A stretch of DNA of 64,000 bases from an uncultured Candidatus Puniceispirillum sp. (GTDB taxonomy: Bacteria > Pseudomonadota > Alphaproteobacteria > Puniceispirillales > Puniceispirillaceae). The translations under genes were made by a program, and so were the position numbers. Positions 9,994 through 20,001 of this stretch are shown one piece after another. Every line of letters starts with the position of its first letter. The first letter of the stretch is position 1. The stretch is taken from positions 62,001 to 126,000 of the forward strand of contig CAJJBY010000004.1 in assembly GCA_905182545.1 (NCBI GenBank), read 5' to 3'. Under the pieces are notes generated by a model. It was not told the DNA's origin, did not search any database, and saw only the letters and a list, made by a program, of their open reading frames with translations.

Positions 9994-10896
9994 ATGACCC
10001 ATTTTGGTGACCGTCTAACCGAGGCAAACCGCCGCACAGCCACCCCACTTTGCATGGGAATCGACCCGCATATCAGCATGATTCCAGCTATTTTTGGCAA
10101 TGCGCAAGACGGCGCAGCAAGTGATGCCGCCATTCGCGCCATTGATGATTTTTCCATGGCTTGCCTTGAACAGGCCATTGGCAATGTTGCCGCAATCAAG
10201 CCGCAAGCTGCCTTTTTCGAACAGCAAGGCCCCGCCGGCATGCAGATTTTGCAAAATCTGGGCCGCGCCGCCATTGATGCTGGCCTGCTTGTCATCATGG
10301 ATGCCAAACGCGGCGATATCGGCAGCACCTCAACCGCCTATGCCGCTGGCTGGATTGGGCATGACGCGCCATTTCCAAGTGATGCGCTGACGGTGAATCC
10401 ATGGCTTGGCATCGACACGCTTGCGCCCTTTCTTGATCGTGCCGACGCAACCGGAAGCGGCCTTTTCATCTTGAACCGGACAAGCAATCCGGGGGCTGGT
10501 GATCTTCAGGATCAAATGGTTGATGGGCAACCGCTCTACCAGCATCTTGCCGCCTTGCTGGCACCGCTTGCCACTGCGCGCAAGGGCAAATCCGGCATAT
10601 CATCTCTTGGCATCGTTGCTGGGGCGACATGGCCCCAAGAAGCCGAAGCGCTCCGCGCAGCACTTGTCGATGCACCATTTCTTATTCCCGGATTTGGCGC
10701 ACAAGGCGCTGGCGCGGAAAAAGCCACAAGCGGCCTCACCCGCGGCAAGCATGGCTGGGAAAGCGGGCTGATCAACAGCACCCGCGGCCTCATCTTTCCA
10801 AAAAAGGCCGCCGCCGCAGGATCGCTTGACGAATGGCGTCATGCGATTGCCGAAACCATCGCTGAAAACAAAACAATCTTAAATAGTGTTTTCTAA
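9994..10896 (+). CDS. pyrF: orotidine 5'-phosphate decarboxylase
   Basis: A 300-residue OMP decarboxylase, the last enzyme of de novo UMP synthesis. The catalytic Asp-Lys-Asp array is visible in VIMDAKRGDIGSTS (Asp103, Lys105, Asp108), and the N-terminal GIDPH segment is the substrate-binding start of the barrel. Length and the DIGSTSTAYA continuation place it in the longer subfamily (type 2, mycobacterial-like) and not the short E. coli type. It follows gapR by 42 bases and may share its transcript. The C-terminus contains the STRGLIFP loop expected for phosphate binding. Confidence 0.92.
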   Translation: MTHFGDRLTEANRRTATPLCMGIDPHISMIPAIFGNAQDGAASDAAIRAIDDFSMACLEQAIGNVAAIKPQAAFFEQQGPAGMQILQNLGRAAIDAGLLVIMDAKRGDIGSTSTAYAAGWIGHDAPFPSDALTVNPWLGIDTLAPFLDRADATGSGLFILNRTSNPGAGDLQDQMVDGQPLYQHLAALLAPLATARKGKSGISSLGIVAGATWPQEAEALRAALVDAPFLIPGFGAQGAGAEKATSGLTRGKHGWESGLINSTRGLIFPKKAAAAGSLDEWRHAIAETIAENKTILNSVF

Positions 10897-11060
10897 GCGG
10901 TGTTTCGACACTAAACCCCTGACTGGCTAACAATAAATCACGCGATCTTGAATATCGTAAATGGTTTTTCCCTTGGCGGTATTTGTTAACCCTCACCAAG
11001 CTGTTCTGTTTTTTTAATCATTTGAAAACAGACTGTTCAGCCGTGGTTGTGAGGTTTGAC

Positions 11061-11531
11061 GTGACAGAAAATGAAGTCAAAATTGGCGAAGTCATCTGGT
11101 ATAATGAGCGCAAGGGATATGGCTTTGTCAAAATTAATAATGCTGAAGTTTTTATCCACCGTTCGACCTTAGGCAGATTTGGCATGATCCGCCTGTTAAC
11201 AGTTGATCAGGTTTCAGTTTCCCTCGCCGCCAACGAACATGGTCAGGTCGTTCAAGATTTATTGACCATTGAACGGCCTGCCAATCCAGCACCACCCAAC
11301 GCATCCAAGCCCGATGAGGGTGAAATGCGCGCCGTGGCCAAATTCTTTAACGACATTCGTGGCTATGGTTTTGTGACCGCCGAAGATTTAAACAAGGATG
11401 TTTTCGTTCATTCACGAGTTTTGAATAATTGTGGATTTCACTCGTTGATGCAGGGGCAAAAACTGCTGATCCGCATTGGTAATTCAGGCCGCTGGCCGCA
11501 GGTTCAAGCCGGTTTGCCTCTCGATGATTAG
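11061..11531 (+). CDS. double cold-shock-domain protein
   Basis: A 156-residue protein with two cold-shock OB folds joined by a proline-rich linker (about residues 72-85). Each carries its RNP motifs: KGYGFV (18-23) with VFIH (30-33) in the first, RGYGFV (100-105) with VFVH (114-117) in the second. Such proteins bind single-stranded RNA or DNA; tandem versions are common in Alphaproteobacteria and often respond to stationary phase or cold. I choose the GTG at 11061 because a GAGG ribosome site sits six bases upstream; the frame is open to 10983 but that stretch is not cold-shock-like. It seems to be transcribed alone. Confidence 0.82.
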   Translation: MTENEVKIGEVIWYNERKGYGFVKINNAEVFIHRSTLGRFGMIRLLTVDQVSVSLAANEHGQVVQDLLTIERPANPAPPNASKPDEGEMRAVAKFFNDIRGYGFVTAEDLNKDVFVHSRVLNNCGFHSLMQGQKLLIRIGNSGRWPQVQAGLPLDD

Positions 11532-11672
11532 CTTGAGAAACGGAACCATCGCGTGTAGGTTTTTAGGTCGCAATCGGAATTATTATTGGCTTAGCGCTAT
11601 CCCGCTTGGCTTATTGGTTTGATTGCAGATATGCGTATCAAGCCTTTTTGCACGCTATGGGAAATGCCATCC

Positions 11673-12878
11673 ATGTCATCAACAACACCACAATTTCGTT
11701 GGGTCATGATCATGTTGTCCGCCGCCGCCTTGGTGTCGGTGACCTTTGGTGTCAGACAGGTTTTTGGCCTGTTTCTTGTGCCAATTTCAACCGCGCTTGA
11801 TGGCGGCGTCCAGATTTTTTCATTAGCCATTGCCGTGCAAAATCTGATCTGGGGGCTTTCATCACCCTTTTTTGGCGCGGCGGCCGACCGGTTTGGCGCA
11901 TGGCGGGTGGCGGCTTTTGGCGTCTTGATCTATACGGTAGGTCTTTTATCCATGGCCTTTGTCGTGACCGAATCCGGCATCTTTTTTGGACAGATTCTGA
12001 TTGGCATGGGGCTTGGCAGTGCTGGCATTTCAATTGCGGTTGGCGCGGTTGCGCGCGCCGCGCCGCCAGAAAAACGCTCATTGGCAATGGGGCTTGTCAC
12101 CAGCTTTGGATCTTTTGGCCAATTCGCGCTTGTACCGGTCGCGCAAATCATGATGAACGAACATGGCTGGCAATTCGCCATTGTGATTTTGTCGGCAATC
12201 GTTGCCTCAATGGTGGCGGTAACGCTTGGCATGCGGGTGCCAGCTGGCCGTGCGCGCCCGCTTGAGGGAATCACACAAACCGCCGGAAGCGCGCTTCGCC
12301 AAGCCACCGGCAGCCGTGATTATATTCTGCTGACAATCGGCTTTTTTGTATGTGGTTTGCAGCTAGTTTTTATCACAACCCATCTTCCAACCTATCTCCA
12401 AGATGCCGGCTTAAACGCGGAAATTGCTAGCTGGTCTCTTGCGCTGATCGGGCTATTTAACATCATTGGCGCGTTTGTGTGCGGCTGGCTTGGCGGCATC
12501 GTGTCAAAGAAGAAAACCCTAGCGATTGTCTATCTTTTGCGCGGGCTGATCATCGCTGCTTTTATCAGCCTGCCAGCAAGTCCAGCAACGGCACTGTTTT
12601 TTGGCGCGGCAATGGGGCTTTTATGGCTTGGCACCATTCCGCTGACAAGCGGATTGATCCTTGCCTTTTTTGGGCCGCGACATTTAAGCATGCTTTATGG
12701 TTTGGTGTTTTTATCGCATCAGATCGGGTCATTTGCCGGCGCATGGCTTGGCGGCATTTGGTATGATATTTTTGGCAATTACGAAGCCATGTGGTGGCTG
12801 AATGCTGCGGCTGGCTTTTTTGCCTTTGCGGTGAATTGGGCGATCCGCGAACCAAAACCCGCCGCCGTGCCAGCCTAG
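11673..12878 (+). CDS. MFS transporter
   Basis: A roughly 401-residue major-facilitator carrier with twelve predicted hydrophobic helices. The family loop between helices 2 and 3 is present (GAAADRFGAWR), as is the matching motif in the second half (GGIVSKKKT). Sequence character (VRQVFGLFLVPIS at the start of the first helices) resembles uncharacterised carriers near the oxalate/formate and monocarboxylate group; the substrate cannot be assigned. ATGs at 11631, 11664 and 11673 are possible starts. I prefer 11673 because a GGGAAA sequence lies at a usable distance, but this is uncertain. It is convergent with trxB. Confidence 0.8.
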   Translation: MSSTTPQFRWVMIMLSAAALVSVTFGVRQVFGLFLVPISTALDGGVQIFSLAIAVQNLIWGLSSPFFGAAADRFGAWRVAAFGVLIYTVGLLSMAFVVTESGIFFGQILIGMGLGSAGISIAVGAVARAAPPEKRSLAMGLVTSFGSFGQFALVPVAQIMMNEHGWQFAIVILSAIVASMVAVTLGMRVPAGRARPLEGITQTAGSALRQATGSRDYILLTIGFFVCGLQLVFITTHLPTYLQDAGLNAEIASWSLALIGLFNIIGAFVCGWLGGIVSKKKTLAIVYLLRGLIIAAFISLPASPATALFFGAAMGLLWLGTIPLTSGLILAFFGPRHLSMLYGLVFLSHQIGSFAGAWLGGIWYDIFGNYEAMWWLNAAAGFFAFAVNWAIREPKPAAVPA

Positions 12879-12966
12879 GCAATCACGCCTGACCGGCTCT
12901 TTTTGCCGCGCCAAACTTGCTGCCACGCCAAGATCATTGCCAAGCCCCCGCGATGAAACGGCAAGC

Positions 12967-13929
12967 CTATTCCTGCTCACCAAGCCAGCGTTCGGCATCA
13001 AGCGCGGCCATACAGCCCATACCAGCGGCCGTCACCGCCTGGCGATAGATTTTATCGACACAATCACCAGCGGCAAACACCCCATCAACCGAGGTTCGTG
13101 TGCCGCCTGCCTCGGCAATAATATAGCCTTCATCATCAAGTGCGACCGCATCAGAAAAAGCCTTGGTTGCTGGATCATGACCAATGGCAACAAACATGCC
13201 ATGAACCGGAATCACCTTGTCATCATCAGTGCCGGTCGAGGATAGACGCAATCCGGTAACGCCTGTTTCATCACCGAGAACTTCGGCAACGGCACGGTTC
13301 CATTCAACGGTGATATTCTCTTTTTTCAACAGCCGATCCTGCATGATCTGTTCAGCCCGAAGCGAATCACGCCGATGAACCAGCGTTACCGACCGGCAAA
13401 TATTGGCAAGATATAAAGCTTCTTCAACCGCGGTATTGCCGCCACCAATAACGGCAACATCGCGCTCCTTATAGAAAAATCCATCGCAAGTGGCACAGGC
13501 TGAAACGCCGCGGCCATTAAAGGCCGATTCAGACTCAAGACCAAGCCAGCGCGCCTGCGCACCAGTGGCAAGAATCACCACATCAGTAGTCATCACTTTG
13601 CCCGAATCCAGTTTCATGCGGAACGGCCGCGCCGATGTATCAAGATCAGTTACCAAATCATACATGACACGAGCGCCAACATTTTCGGCCTGTGACTGCA
13701 TTTCGGTCATAAGCCACGGCCCTTGAATTACCTCGGCAAAGCCTGGGTAATTTTCAACATCGGTGGTGATTGTCATCTGGCCACCCGGTTGCAATCCGGC
13801 AAGGATGACTGGCGATAGATTGGCGCGGGCAGTGTAAATGCCAGCGGTCAAACCGGCGGCACCTGCCCCAATGATAACAACATGTTCATGAAGGGCGGCG
13901 TCGGCTGTTGCGCTGGCATGATCGGTCAT
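12967..13929 (-). CDS. trxB: thioredoxin-disulfide reductase
   Basis: A 320-residue FAD- and NADPH-dependent reductase that keeps thioredoxin reduced. The FAD-binding GAGAAG motif is at residues 21-26, the NADPH-binding GGGNTA motif at 162-167 and the redox-active disulfide CATC at 145-148, in the order expected for the low-molecular-weight bacterial enzyme. The C-terminal GVFAAGDCVD segment is the second FAD contact. Length is normal. The gene stands alone; upstream lies a 120-base spacer shared with the divergent peptidase gene. Confidence 0.95.
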   Translation of the reverse strand: MTDHASATADAALHEHVVIIGAGAAGLTAGIYTARANLSPVILAGLQPGGQMTITTDVENYPGFAEVIQGPWLMTEMQSQAENVGARVMYDLVTDLDTSARPFRMKLDSGKVMTTDVVILATGAQARWLGLESESAFNGRGVSACATCDGFFYKERDVAVIGGGNTAVEEALYLANICRSVTLVHRRDSLRAEQIMQDRLLKKENITVEWNRAVAEVLGDETGVTGLRLSSTGTDDDKVIPVHGMFVAIGHDPATKAFSDAVALDDEGYIIAEAGGTRTSVDGVFAAGDCVDKIYRQAVTAAGMGCMAALDAERWLGEQE

Positions 13930-14051
13930 TGCTTTGCTACTCTTTCATCTTTGGCGTTCGGCGTCATCAAGACAGACTATGTAAATGGGTTAACACCCAA
14001 CACCTTGTGTTTTCAAGTGTCATTTATACAACATCATGTTAGCCTTTGCTT

Positions 14052-14927
14052 ATGAAACTTCATAGCCCCATTGCCACTTATCTGTGTTTTTACCGCATCC
14101 GGCTTGTCACGGTCTTGGCTTTGCTGATGGCGCTTGCTGCCCCGGCAAAGGCGCAAGATATTGATGGTGCCGAAATCCTGTCTGGAATCGCGGTTGAAGG
14201 CGGGCTTATTATTGCCCGCACCGATCCGGCCAATCAGATCACGCTTGATGATGGCGCCATTGAAATTGGCGAAAATGGCGTTTTTGTGATTGGATTTCAC
14301 CGCGATTCTGACGCGCCAAATACACTTCGCATCATCGCGCCAGATGGAAGCGTCAAAACCAGCCTTTTATCACCGCGACAACGCAACTATAAAATCCAGC
14401 GCATTGATGGGCTGAAATCATCAATGGTTACGCCGCCAGCCACCGTTCTGGCGCGAATCAAATCTGATGGTGACGCGGTTCGCACCGCCCGCCAGCGCGA
14501 AGCGCCGCTTGGCGATTTCTGGCGCGGTTTCGATTGGCCAGCCCTTGGCCGGATTTCAGGCATCTATGGCAGCCAGCGCATTTTAAACGGCCAACCGCGC
14601 CAGCCACATTATGGCATTGATATTGCCGCCCCGACCGGCACGCCTGTTTACGCACCGGCAAGCGGGCTTGTGACATTGGTAAAAGATTTATATTTTTCTG
14701 GCTGGACGGTTGTGATTGCCCATGGGCTTGGCGTGAATTCAAGCTTTTTACATCTTGATCGGGTCGATGTAGAAACAGGCATGATGGTTGAACGTGGTGG
14801 TTTAATTGGCACAATTGGTGCCACCGGGCGTGCCACCGGCCCGCATCTTGACTGGCGGATTGATTGGCAGGGGCGGCGCATTGATCCCAGCCTTTTGGTT
14901 GGCGCAATGCCCGATCCAACGTCATAA
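14052..14927 (+). CDS. M23-family (LytM-like) metallopeptidase, exported
   Basis: A 291-residue envelope protein. A signal peptide is evident (positively charged start, hydrophobic stretch LVTVLALLMALAAPAKA, likely cleavage after Ala34). An unassigned beta-rich region covers about 40-150 and the LytM domain about 170-285, with the zinc-binding HYGID motif (His186, Asp190), a catalytic FLH (His234) and GPHLDW (His265). In the canonical HxH motif the second histidine is a zinc ligand; here it is Asp267. Expected role is peptidoglycan cross-bridge hydrolysis or activation of amidases. The TTG at 14046 is a less likely start. The SDR gene follows after 23 bases. Confidence 0.82.
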   Translation: MKLHSPIATYLCFYRIRLVTVLALLMALAAPAKAQDIDGAEILSGIAVEGGLIIARTDPANQITLDDGAIEIGENGVFVIGFHRDSDAPNTLRIIAPDGSVKTSLLSPRQRNYKIQRIDGLKSSMVTPPATVLARIKSDGDAVRTARQREAPLGDFWRGFDWPALGRISGIYGSQRILNGQPRQPHYGIDIAAPTGTPVYAPASGLVTLVKDLYFSGWTVVIAHGLGVNSSFLHLDRVDVETGMMVERGGLIGTIGATGRATGPHLDWRIDWQGRRIDPSLLVGAMPDPTS

Positions 14928-14950
14928 GTGATGGATCAAAAGGCGATGAT

Positions 14951-15799
14951 ATGAAAACGGTTTTTATTTTTGGTCTTGGCTATGTTGGCGTGCCATTGGC
15001 TCAAGCGCTTGCCGATCAGGGCTGGCAGATTCGCGGCACCACCCGCACACCATCCAAGCTTGCCAATAAGGCCGATCAAGGCTGGCAGATCCTGCCGTTT
15101 CAATCAGGCCAACCGCTTGCCAATCCGGCCGTCACCTTTGCCGATATTGATGCGATCATCAGCACGATTACCGCCATAGGTGGCTCGGATCCGGTGCTGG
15201 ATTCGCATGGTGATGATCTTGCCAATTTTTCTGGCTGGAGCGGTTATGTATCGGCAACATCGGTTTATCCCGATATGCCGCATGATATTTGTTATGAGGA
15301 CACCGAAGTCGCCCCGGCAACCGCTCGCGGCAAAGCGCGAGTTGTTGCCGAAGCACGTTGGCAAGAGAGTTTTGGTACAGAAATTTTCCGTGCCGCTGGA
15401 ATCTATGGCGTTGGGCGAAGCCCTTTTGATGCGCTTCGTGATGGCAAAGCGCGCATCATCGAACGCGAAGGACAGGTCTTTAACCGCATTCATGTTGATG
15501 ATATTTGCCGGATTATCATCGCCGCAATGGCCAAGCCGCGATCGGGCCGGATCATTAATCTGGCCGATCATAAACCAGCACCACAAGGCGATGTTGTTCG
15601 GCATGCCGCAGGCTTGATTGGCATGGCGCCACCCACGCCACAAAAGCTGGAAGATGCGAATTTATCACCAATGGCACAAAGCTTTTATGTGTCACGGCGG
15701 CGCGTTGGGTCGCGCATTATCAAACCCGAATTAGGGCTTGATCTTCTCTACCCTGATTATGAAACTGGACTTGCCGCCATTCTGGCGGCTGGCGGATAA
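14951..15799 (+). CDS. NAD(P)-dependent epimerase/dehydratase-like (extended SDR, YeeZ type)
   Basis: A 282-residue Rossmann protein of the atypical extended SDR group. The nucleotide-binding motif is GLGYVG (residues 8-13) instead of the usual GxxGxxG. A YSATSVY-like active site is visible as YVSATSVYPD near residue 98, and a second conserved element is FNRIHVDDICRII around 176-188. Related YeeZ/YbjT-type proteins have no firm substrate. The peptide ADQGWQI occurs twice, about twenty residues apart, at the end of the first helix region. It probably forms a transcription unit with the M23 peptidase. Confidence 0.75.
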   Translation: MKTVFIFGLGYVGVPLAQALADQGWQIRGTTRTPSKLANKADQGWQILPFQSGQPLANPAVTFADIDAIISTITAIGGSDPVLDSHGDDLANFSGWSGYVSATSVYPDMPHDICYEDTEVAPATARGKARVVAEARWQESFGTEIFRAAGIYGVGRSPFDALRDGKARIIEREGQVFNRIHVDDICRIIIAAMAKPRSGRIINLADHKPAPQGDVVRHAAGLIGMAPPTPQKLEDANLSPMAQSFYVSRRRVGSRIIKPELGLDLLYPDYETGLAAILAAGG

Positions 15800-15802
15800 G
15801 CC

Positions 15803-16864
15803 CTAGCCGATTGACGGGTCAAGATCACCACTGGCATAGCGTGATGCCATTGCTGATAGGGATAATGGCCTGATCCGCGCCGCATTACCAGCCGTGCCAA
15901 ACCGTTCAAACCGGTCAGCGCAAAGGCTTTCCATCGCGTCCATTGCTGGCTTGAGGAATTTCCGTGGGTCAAATTCGGCCTTATTTTCATTGGCAATCTT
16001 GCGAATAACACCAAGCATGGCAAGACGGCAATCGGTATCAATATTCACCTTGCGAACACCATATTTGATGCCACGTTCGATTTCTTCAAGCGGCACGCCC
16101 CATGTTTGTGGCATTTCCCCACCATGCGCATTGAACACATCTTGCAATTCCTGCGGCACGCTCGATGATCCATGCATAACAAGATGGATATTCGGCAGGC
16201 GGCGATTGATTTCTTCAACCACGTTCATCGCCAGAATTTCACCATCTGGCTTGCGGGTGAATTTATAGGCGCCATGGCTTGTTCCCATGGCAATGGCAAG
16301 CGCATCAACTTTGGTATCTTTGACAAATTCAACCGCCTGATCAGGATTGGTTAGCAATTGATCTTCGGATAATTTTCCAGTTGCGCCATGCCCATCTTCC
16401 TGCTCGCCCTCGCCGGTTTCCAATGAACCAAGAACGCCAAGTTCGCCCTCAACCGACACACCAGCATGATGCGCCATTTCTGTTACGCGGCGGGTGATAT
16501 CCAGATTATATTCATAAGAAGCAGGTGTTGACGCATCAGCTTCAAGCGAGCCATCCATCATCACTGAGGTAAAGCCATATTGAATGGCTGTCATGCAGGT
16601 GGCTTCGTTATTGCCATGATCTTGATGCATACAGACCGGAATATGCGGATACATTTCGGCCAAGGCCTTGACCATTGCCTGTAACATAACATCGCCAGCA
16701 TAATTACGCGCACCCCGACTGGCCTGAATAATCACCGGCGCATCAACACTGTCAGCCGCCTTCAAAATGGCCAAGCCCTGTTCCATATTATTAATGTTAA
16801 AGGCCGGAACGCCATAGCCATGCTCGGCGGCGTCATCAAGAAGTTGGCGAAGGGAAATCAGCAT
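15803..16864 (-). CDS. fba: class II fructose-bisphosphate aldolase
   Basis: A 353-residue zinc-dependent aldolase that joins or splits fructose 1,6-bisphosphate, glyceraldehyde 3-phosphate and dihydroxyacetone phosphate. The zinc-ligand region is CMHQDHGNN near residue 80, further zinc and substrate contacts lie in [10 protein letters not shown] and [10 protein letters not shown], and VRKVNIDTD is the phosphate-binding strand. Length and the insertion [13 protein letters not shown] indicate the longer class II type found in Calvin-cycle and gluconeogenic operons. The next gene upstream on the same strand is fructose-1,6-bisphosphatase, 37 bases away, so the pair are consecutive steps. No RuBisCO or phosphoribulokinase is in view. 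Confidence 0.93.
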   Translation of the reverse strand: MLISLRQLLDDAAEHGYGVPAFNINNMEQGLAILKAADSVDAPVIIQASRGARNYAGDVMLQAMVKALAEMYPHIPVCMHQDHGNNEATCMTAIQYGFTSVMMDGSLEADASTPASYEYNLDITRRVTEMAHHAGVSVEGELGVLGSLETGEGEQEDGHGATGKLSEDQLLTNPDQAVEFVKDTKVDALAIAMGTSHGAYKFTRKPDGEILAMNVVEEINRRLPNIHLVMHGSSSVPQELQDVFNAHGGEMPQTWGVPLEEIERGIKYGVRKVNIDTDCRLAMLGVIRKIANENKAEFDPRKFLKPAMDAMESLCADRFERFGTAGNAARIRPLSLSAMASRYASGDLDPSIG

Positions 16865-16901
16865 GCAATCATCCTATGTCAAAGCAAAATTTAGGATCTA
16901 T

Positions 16902-17858
16902 TTATGGCCTATAGCGGGTAAATGCGTCAACTTCATTAGCAGAGCCAAAAATAAATGGCACGCGGGCATGAAGTGTTTGCGGCACCAAATCAAGAATAGG
17001 GCCATCACCGTCAATGGCCTTGCCGCCAGCGGCCTCAACCAGAAACGCCACTGGATTGGCCTCATAAACCAGCCGAAGCCGACCAGCCTCATAGCCCGAA
17101 CGCGCATCAGATGGGTAAAGAAAAATACCGCCGCGCCGAAAGATGCGCCATGCATCGGCAACAAGCGAGCCAATCCAACGCATGTTGAAATTGACCTTAC
17201 GCGGGCCAGCCTCACCGCCAAGGCAATCAGCGATATAACCTGCAACATCAGGCTGCCAATGCCGCATATTTGACGCATTAATTGCAAATTCGCGCGTATT
17301 AGACGGGATTGCGACCGCCCATCCCATATCGTGAAACACACCATCATCACCAAGCTGGAAAGCGGCAACCGCTTTGCCAAAACTAACAAGCAATGTTGTT
17401 TGTGGCCCATAAACAAAAAATCCAGCAGCAAGCTGATTGCGACCGGGCTGCAAGACGCCGCCTGCGGCTGGTAAAATCGAAAAGATTGTTCCCACCGAGA
17501 CATTCGTATCAATATTCGATGATCCATCCAAAGGATCACTTGCCACGATCACCGTCCCATGATCATGAAGCTGAACCGCGTCATCCTGTTCTTCGGAAAG
17601 ATAGACCGCCACCGCTGGCACACCTGCCAATGCGGCTTCAATCATTTCATCTGCCAGAACATCAAGCGTCTTTTGGTCATCACCATCGGCATTGGCACTG
17701 CCGCGAATGGCACCAAGCGCCGCGCCAGCATCAGGCTGGCGGATTACCGCCGCAATTGACGCTGCTGCTGCTGCCAGTCCAGCAATTGCCTCACAGGCAG
17801 CCGCCTTAGCTGGCTCCTTACTGGCAATAGATTCAAGCATGACAGATAAATGAGACAT
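16902..17858 (-). CDS. fbp: class 1 fructose-1,6-bisphosphatase
   Basis: A 318-residue gluconeogenic phosphatase that hydrolyses fructose 1,6-bisphosphate to fructose 6-phosphate. The metal-binding signature DPLDGSSNID is near residues 107-116, with the preceding acidic pair in YLSEEQDD and the substrate loop around FIYPSD-like LYPSDARSGYEAGRLRLVYEA. This is the class 1 family and not GlpX. It is followed by the aldolase gene with a short gap, giving a two-gene operon read on the minus strand. A strong terminator for the next gene upstream lies about 75 bases before its start. Confidence 0.92.
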   Translation of the reverse strand: MSHLSVMLESIASKEPAKAAACEAIAGLAAAAASIAAVIRQPDAGAALGAIRGSANADGDDQKTLDVLADEMIEAALAGVPAVAVYLSEEQDDAVQLHDHGTVIVASDPLDGSSNIDTNVSVGTIFSILPAAGGVLQPGRNQLAAGFFVYGPQTTLLVSFGKAVAAFQLGDDGVFHDMGWAVAIPSNTREFAINASNMRHWQPDVAGYIADCLGGEAGPRKVNFNMRWIGSLVADAWRIFRRGGIFLYPSDARSGYEAGRLRLVYEANPVAFLVEAAGGKAIDGDGPILDLVPQTLHARVPFIFGSANEVDAFTRYRP

Positions 17859-17932
17859 GATGCGGCACTCGGCTGAAAATGGGGATTAAATCCAAGCTGG
17901 CAAAAACTGGCTTTTGACATATCTTGATATTA

Positions 17933-17972
17933 GCAAAAACAAAACGCCCGCACCATGGCGGTACGGGCGTTT
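17933..17972 (-). terminator. intrinsic terminator after the Bax-inhibitor-like gene
   Basis: On the minus strand AACGCCCG pairs with CGGGCGTT and, after one G-T pair, ACC pairs with GGT, giving a 12-base stem with a five-base loop, followed by TTTTGTTTTT. It begins about 30 bases beyond the stop at 18003 and insulates that gene from fbp. Confidence 0.85.
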
Positions 17973-18002
17973 CAATCATTTCCTAATGCGGCGACATTGC
18001 GA

Positions 18003-18722
18003 CTATTCGCGATTTCCGAAAAGACGCAGGATGAACAGGAACATATTAATGAAATCAAGATAGAGGGTTAACGCCCCAAAAATTGATTTCTTCGCTGCCA
18101 CTTCACGGCTGTCACCAGCCGAATACATGGATTTAATGCGCTGTGTATCCCAAGCGGTCAAACCGGCAAAAATCAACACACCACCAACTGAAATCACAAA
18201 TTCCATCTGGGTTGATGCCATAAAGATATTCACGATTGACGCAATGATCAGACCAAACAGGCCAATAATCATGAATGATCCCATCGCCGACAGGCTGCGC
18301 TTGGTGCTATAGCCGTAAAGGCTAAGACCGGCAAAGGCGCCTGCAGTGATGAAGAAGGCCCGCGCGACACTGGCACCGGTATAGACAAACAGGATTGACG
18401 CAAGCGACAAGCCCATAATGGCACCATAGATATAGAACAGGTTCCGCGCCTTGTTGGCCGACATGCGGTTAATCCGCGCTGATAACCAGATCACCATGCC
18501 AAGCGGTGCCAGCATAATGACCCATTTCAATGGTGTGCCATATAGAAGCTGGCCAAGGCCAGCAACATTCAGCACGGCCCATTTTGTTGCAAAGGCAAAA
18601 AAGCCTGTCAGCAAAAGAGCTGTGGTCATGTGGTTATACACGCCAAGCATGTAAGCCCGCAGCCCGACATCGGTCTGGGCAGCAGTCGCTGCGGCGGTAT
18701 TCATAAAACGATTATCCTGCAT
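18003..18722 (-). CDS. Bax inhibitor-1/YccA-family membrane protein
   Basis: A 239-residue integral membrane protein with seven hydrophobic segments, the normal number for this family. Homologues such as YccA in E. coli interact with the FtsH protease, and others act as pH-sensitive calcium leaks; neither function can be shown from sequence here. Conserved family elements are the GLSLASI segment in helix 3 and the C-terminal GALTLYLDFINMFLFILR block, whose aspartate is part of the proposed di-aspartyl pH sensor. It is a single-gene unit with its own terminator. Confidence 0.87.
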   Translation of the reverse strand: MQDNRFMNTAAATAAQTDVGLRAYMLGVYNHMTTALLLTGFFAFATKWAVLNVAGLGQLLYGTPLKWVIMLAPLGMVIWLSARINRMSANKARNLFYIYGAIMGLSLASILFVYTGASVARAFFITAGAFAGLSLYGYSTKRSLSAMGSFMIIGLFGLIIASIVNIFMASTQMEFVISVGGVLIFAGLTAWDTQRIKSMYSAGDSREVAAKKSIFGALTLYLDFINMFLFILRLFGNRE

Positions 18723-18855
18723 TTTGTAACTCCCAAAATGGCATTGCCAAAAATTGGCGACGATGATGGTTGAATGTAGGGATTAAAACAAAATTATTCA
18801 AGCGCAGACTTGGAATTTTCGTAATGAGTATGCGGCTTTTGCCAAGCAGGAAAAT

Positions 18856-20001
18856 CTAGCCAGCAATTCCAGTTTTTTGCCGCCTCGCCCGCTGTGATTC
18901 AGATTTTAACTGCCCACAGGCCGCCAGAATATCACGGCCACGCGGTGTGCGAACCGGTGATGCATACCCGGCATTCAACACGCGTTTGGCAAAAGATTCG
19001 ACCCGTTCATCTGACGAGCAGATATAGGAGCTGCCGGGCCATGGGTTAAACGGGATCAAATTCAGCTTTGACGGTATGCCCTTGATAAGCGACAATAAAG
19101 CGCGGCAATCCTCATCACTGTCATTCACCCCGTCAAGCATCACATACTCCCATGTAATACGCCGTGCATTGGATAGGCCGGGATAATTACGGCAAGCATC
19201 AATCAACGCGGCAAGCGGATATTTCCGGTTGATTGGCACCAACTCGTCACGAAGGTCGTCACGCGTTGCGTGAAGTGAAATCGCCAGATTAACCCCTAAT
19301 TCTTCGCCGCAGCGTTTGATTTCGGGAACAACACCCGAAGTTGACAAGGTAATGCGGCGTTTTGAAATCGCTACACCTTCGCCGCTCATGATGATGCGCA
19401 TCGCTGTGGCAACATTTTCATAATTGAACAAAGGCTCGCCCATGCCCATCAAAACGATATTGGTGAGGCGGCGTTCCGGCTTGCCCGATGGCCAGTCATT
19501 CAATTCATCCATCGCCAGCAATACCTGACCGCAAATTTCGGCAATGGTTAGATTGCGAACTAGCTTTTGCGTTCCAGTATGGCAAAAACTACATGTCAGG
19601 GTACAGCCAACCTGTGATGAAATGCATAAGGTGCCGCGCGTCTTATCAGGGATGTAGACACATTCGGCTTCATTGCCATCGGCAAAACGGATAAGCCATT
19701 TGATCGTGCCATCAACCGACTGCAACCGCCGCGATACCGCTGGCCGGTCGGCAGAAAAATGCGCTGCCAGCAATTCGCGAACCGGTTTGCCAAGATCGCT
19801 CATTTCGTCAAAGCTGCTGAGGCCGTGACGCCAAACCCAACGCCAAACCTGCCGCGCACGGAATTTTGGCAGACCAAGCGCCACCATCTCTGCCTCAAGA
19901 TCGGCAAGTGCCAAACCAAGAAGATTGGTTTTTTGCAGCGGCGCATCCATGGCTATGGGCGCAGGCTGATCCGCCGCAGCTAGCTCGGGAACAACGGTCA
20001 T
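18856..20001 (-). CDS. rlmN: 23S rRNA (adenine2503-C2)/tRNA methyltransferase RlmN
   Basis: A 381-residue radical-SAM enzyme that methylates C2 of A2503 in 23S rRNA and of A37 in some tRNAs. The [4Fe-4S]-binding CxxxCxxC motif is at Cys133, Cys137 and Cys140 ([12 protein letters not shown]). The mechanistic cysteine that forms the thioether intermediate is in the C-terminal [15 protein letters not shown] segment, and the [11 protein letters not shown]-contact motif is near residue 195. Its first four bases overlap the stop of the ialB-like gene upstream, so the two are co-transcribed. Confidence 0.94.
   Translation of the reverse strand: MTVVPELAAADQPAPIAMDAPLQKTNLLGLALADLEAEMVALGLPKFRARQVWRWVWRHGLSSFDEMSDLGKPVRELLAAHFSADRPAVSRRLQSVDGTIKWLIRFADGNEAECVYIPDKTRGTLCISSQVGCTLTCSFCHTGTQKLVRNLTIAEICGQVLLAMDELNDWPSGKPERRLTNIVLMGMGEPLFNYENVATAMRIIMSGEGVAISKRRITLSTSGVVPEIKRCGEELGVNLAISLHATRDDLRDELVPINRKYPLAALIDACRNYPGLSNARRITWEYVMLDGVNDSDEDCRALLSLIKGIPSKLNLIPFNPWPGSSYICSSDERVESFAKRVLNAGYASPVRTPRGRDILAACGQLKSESQRARRQKTGIAG

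Noticed and set aside
16902-17858. Part of a Calvin-cycle operon (aldolase plus FBPase)
   Set aside because: No RuBisCO, phosphoribulokinase or cbbR gene is nearby; gluconeogenesis explains the pair.
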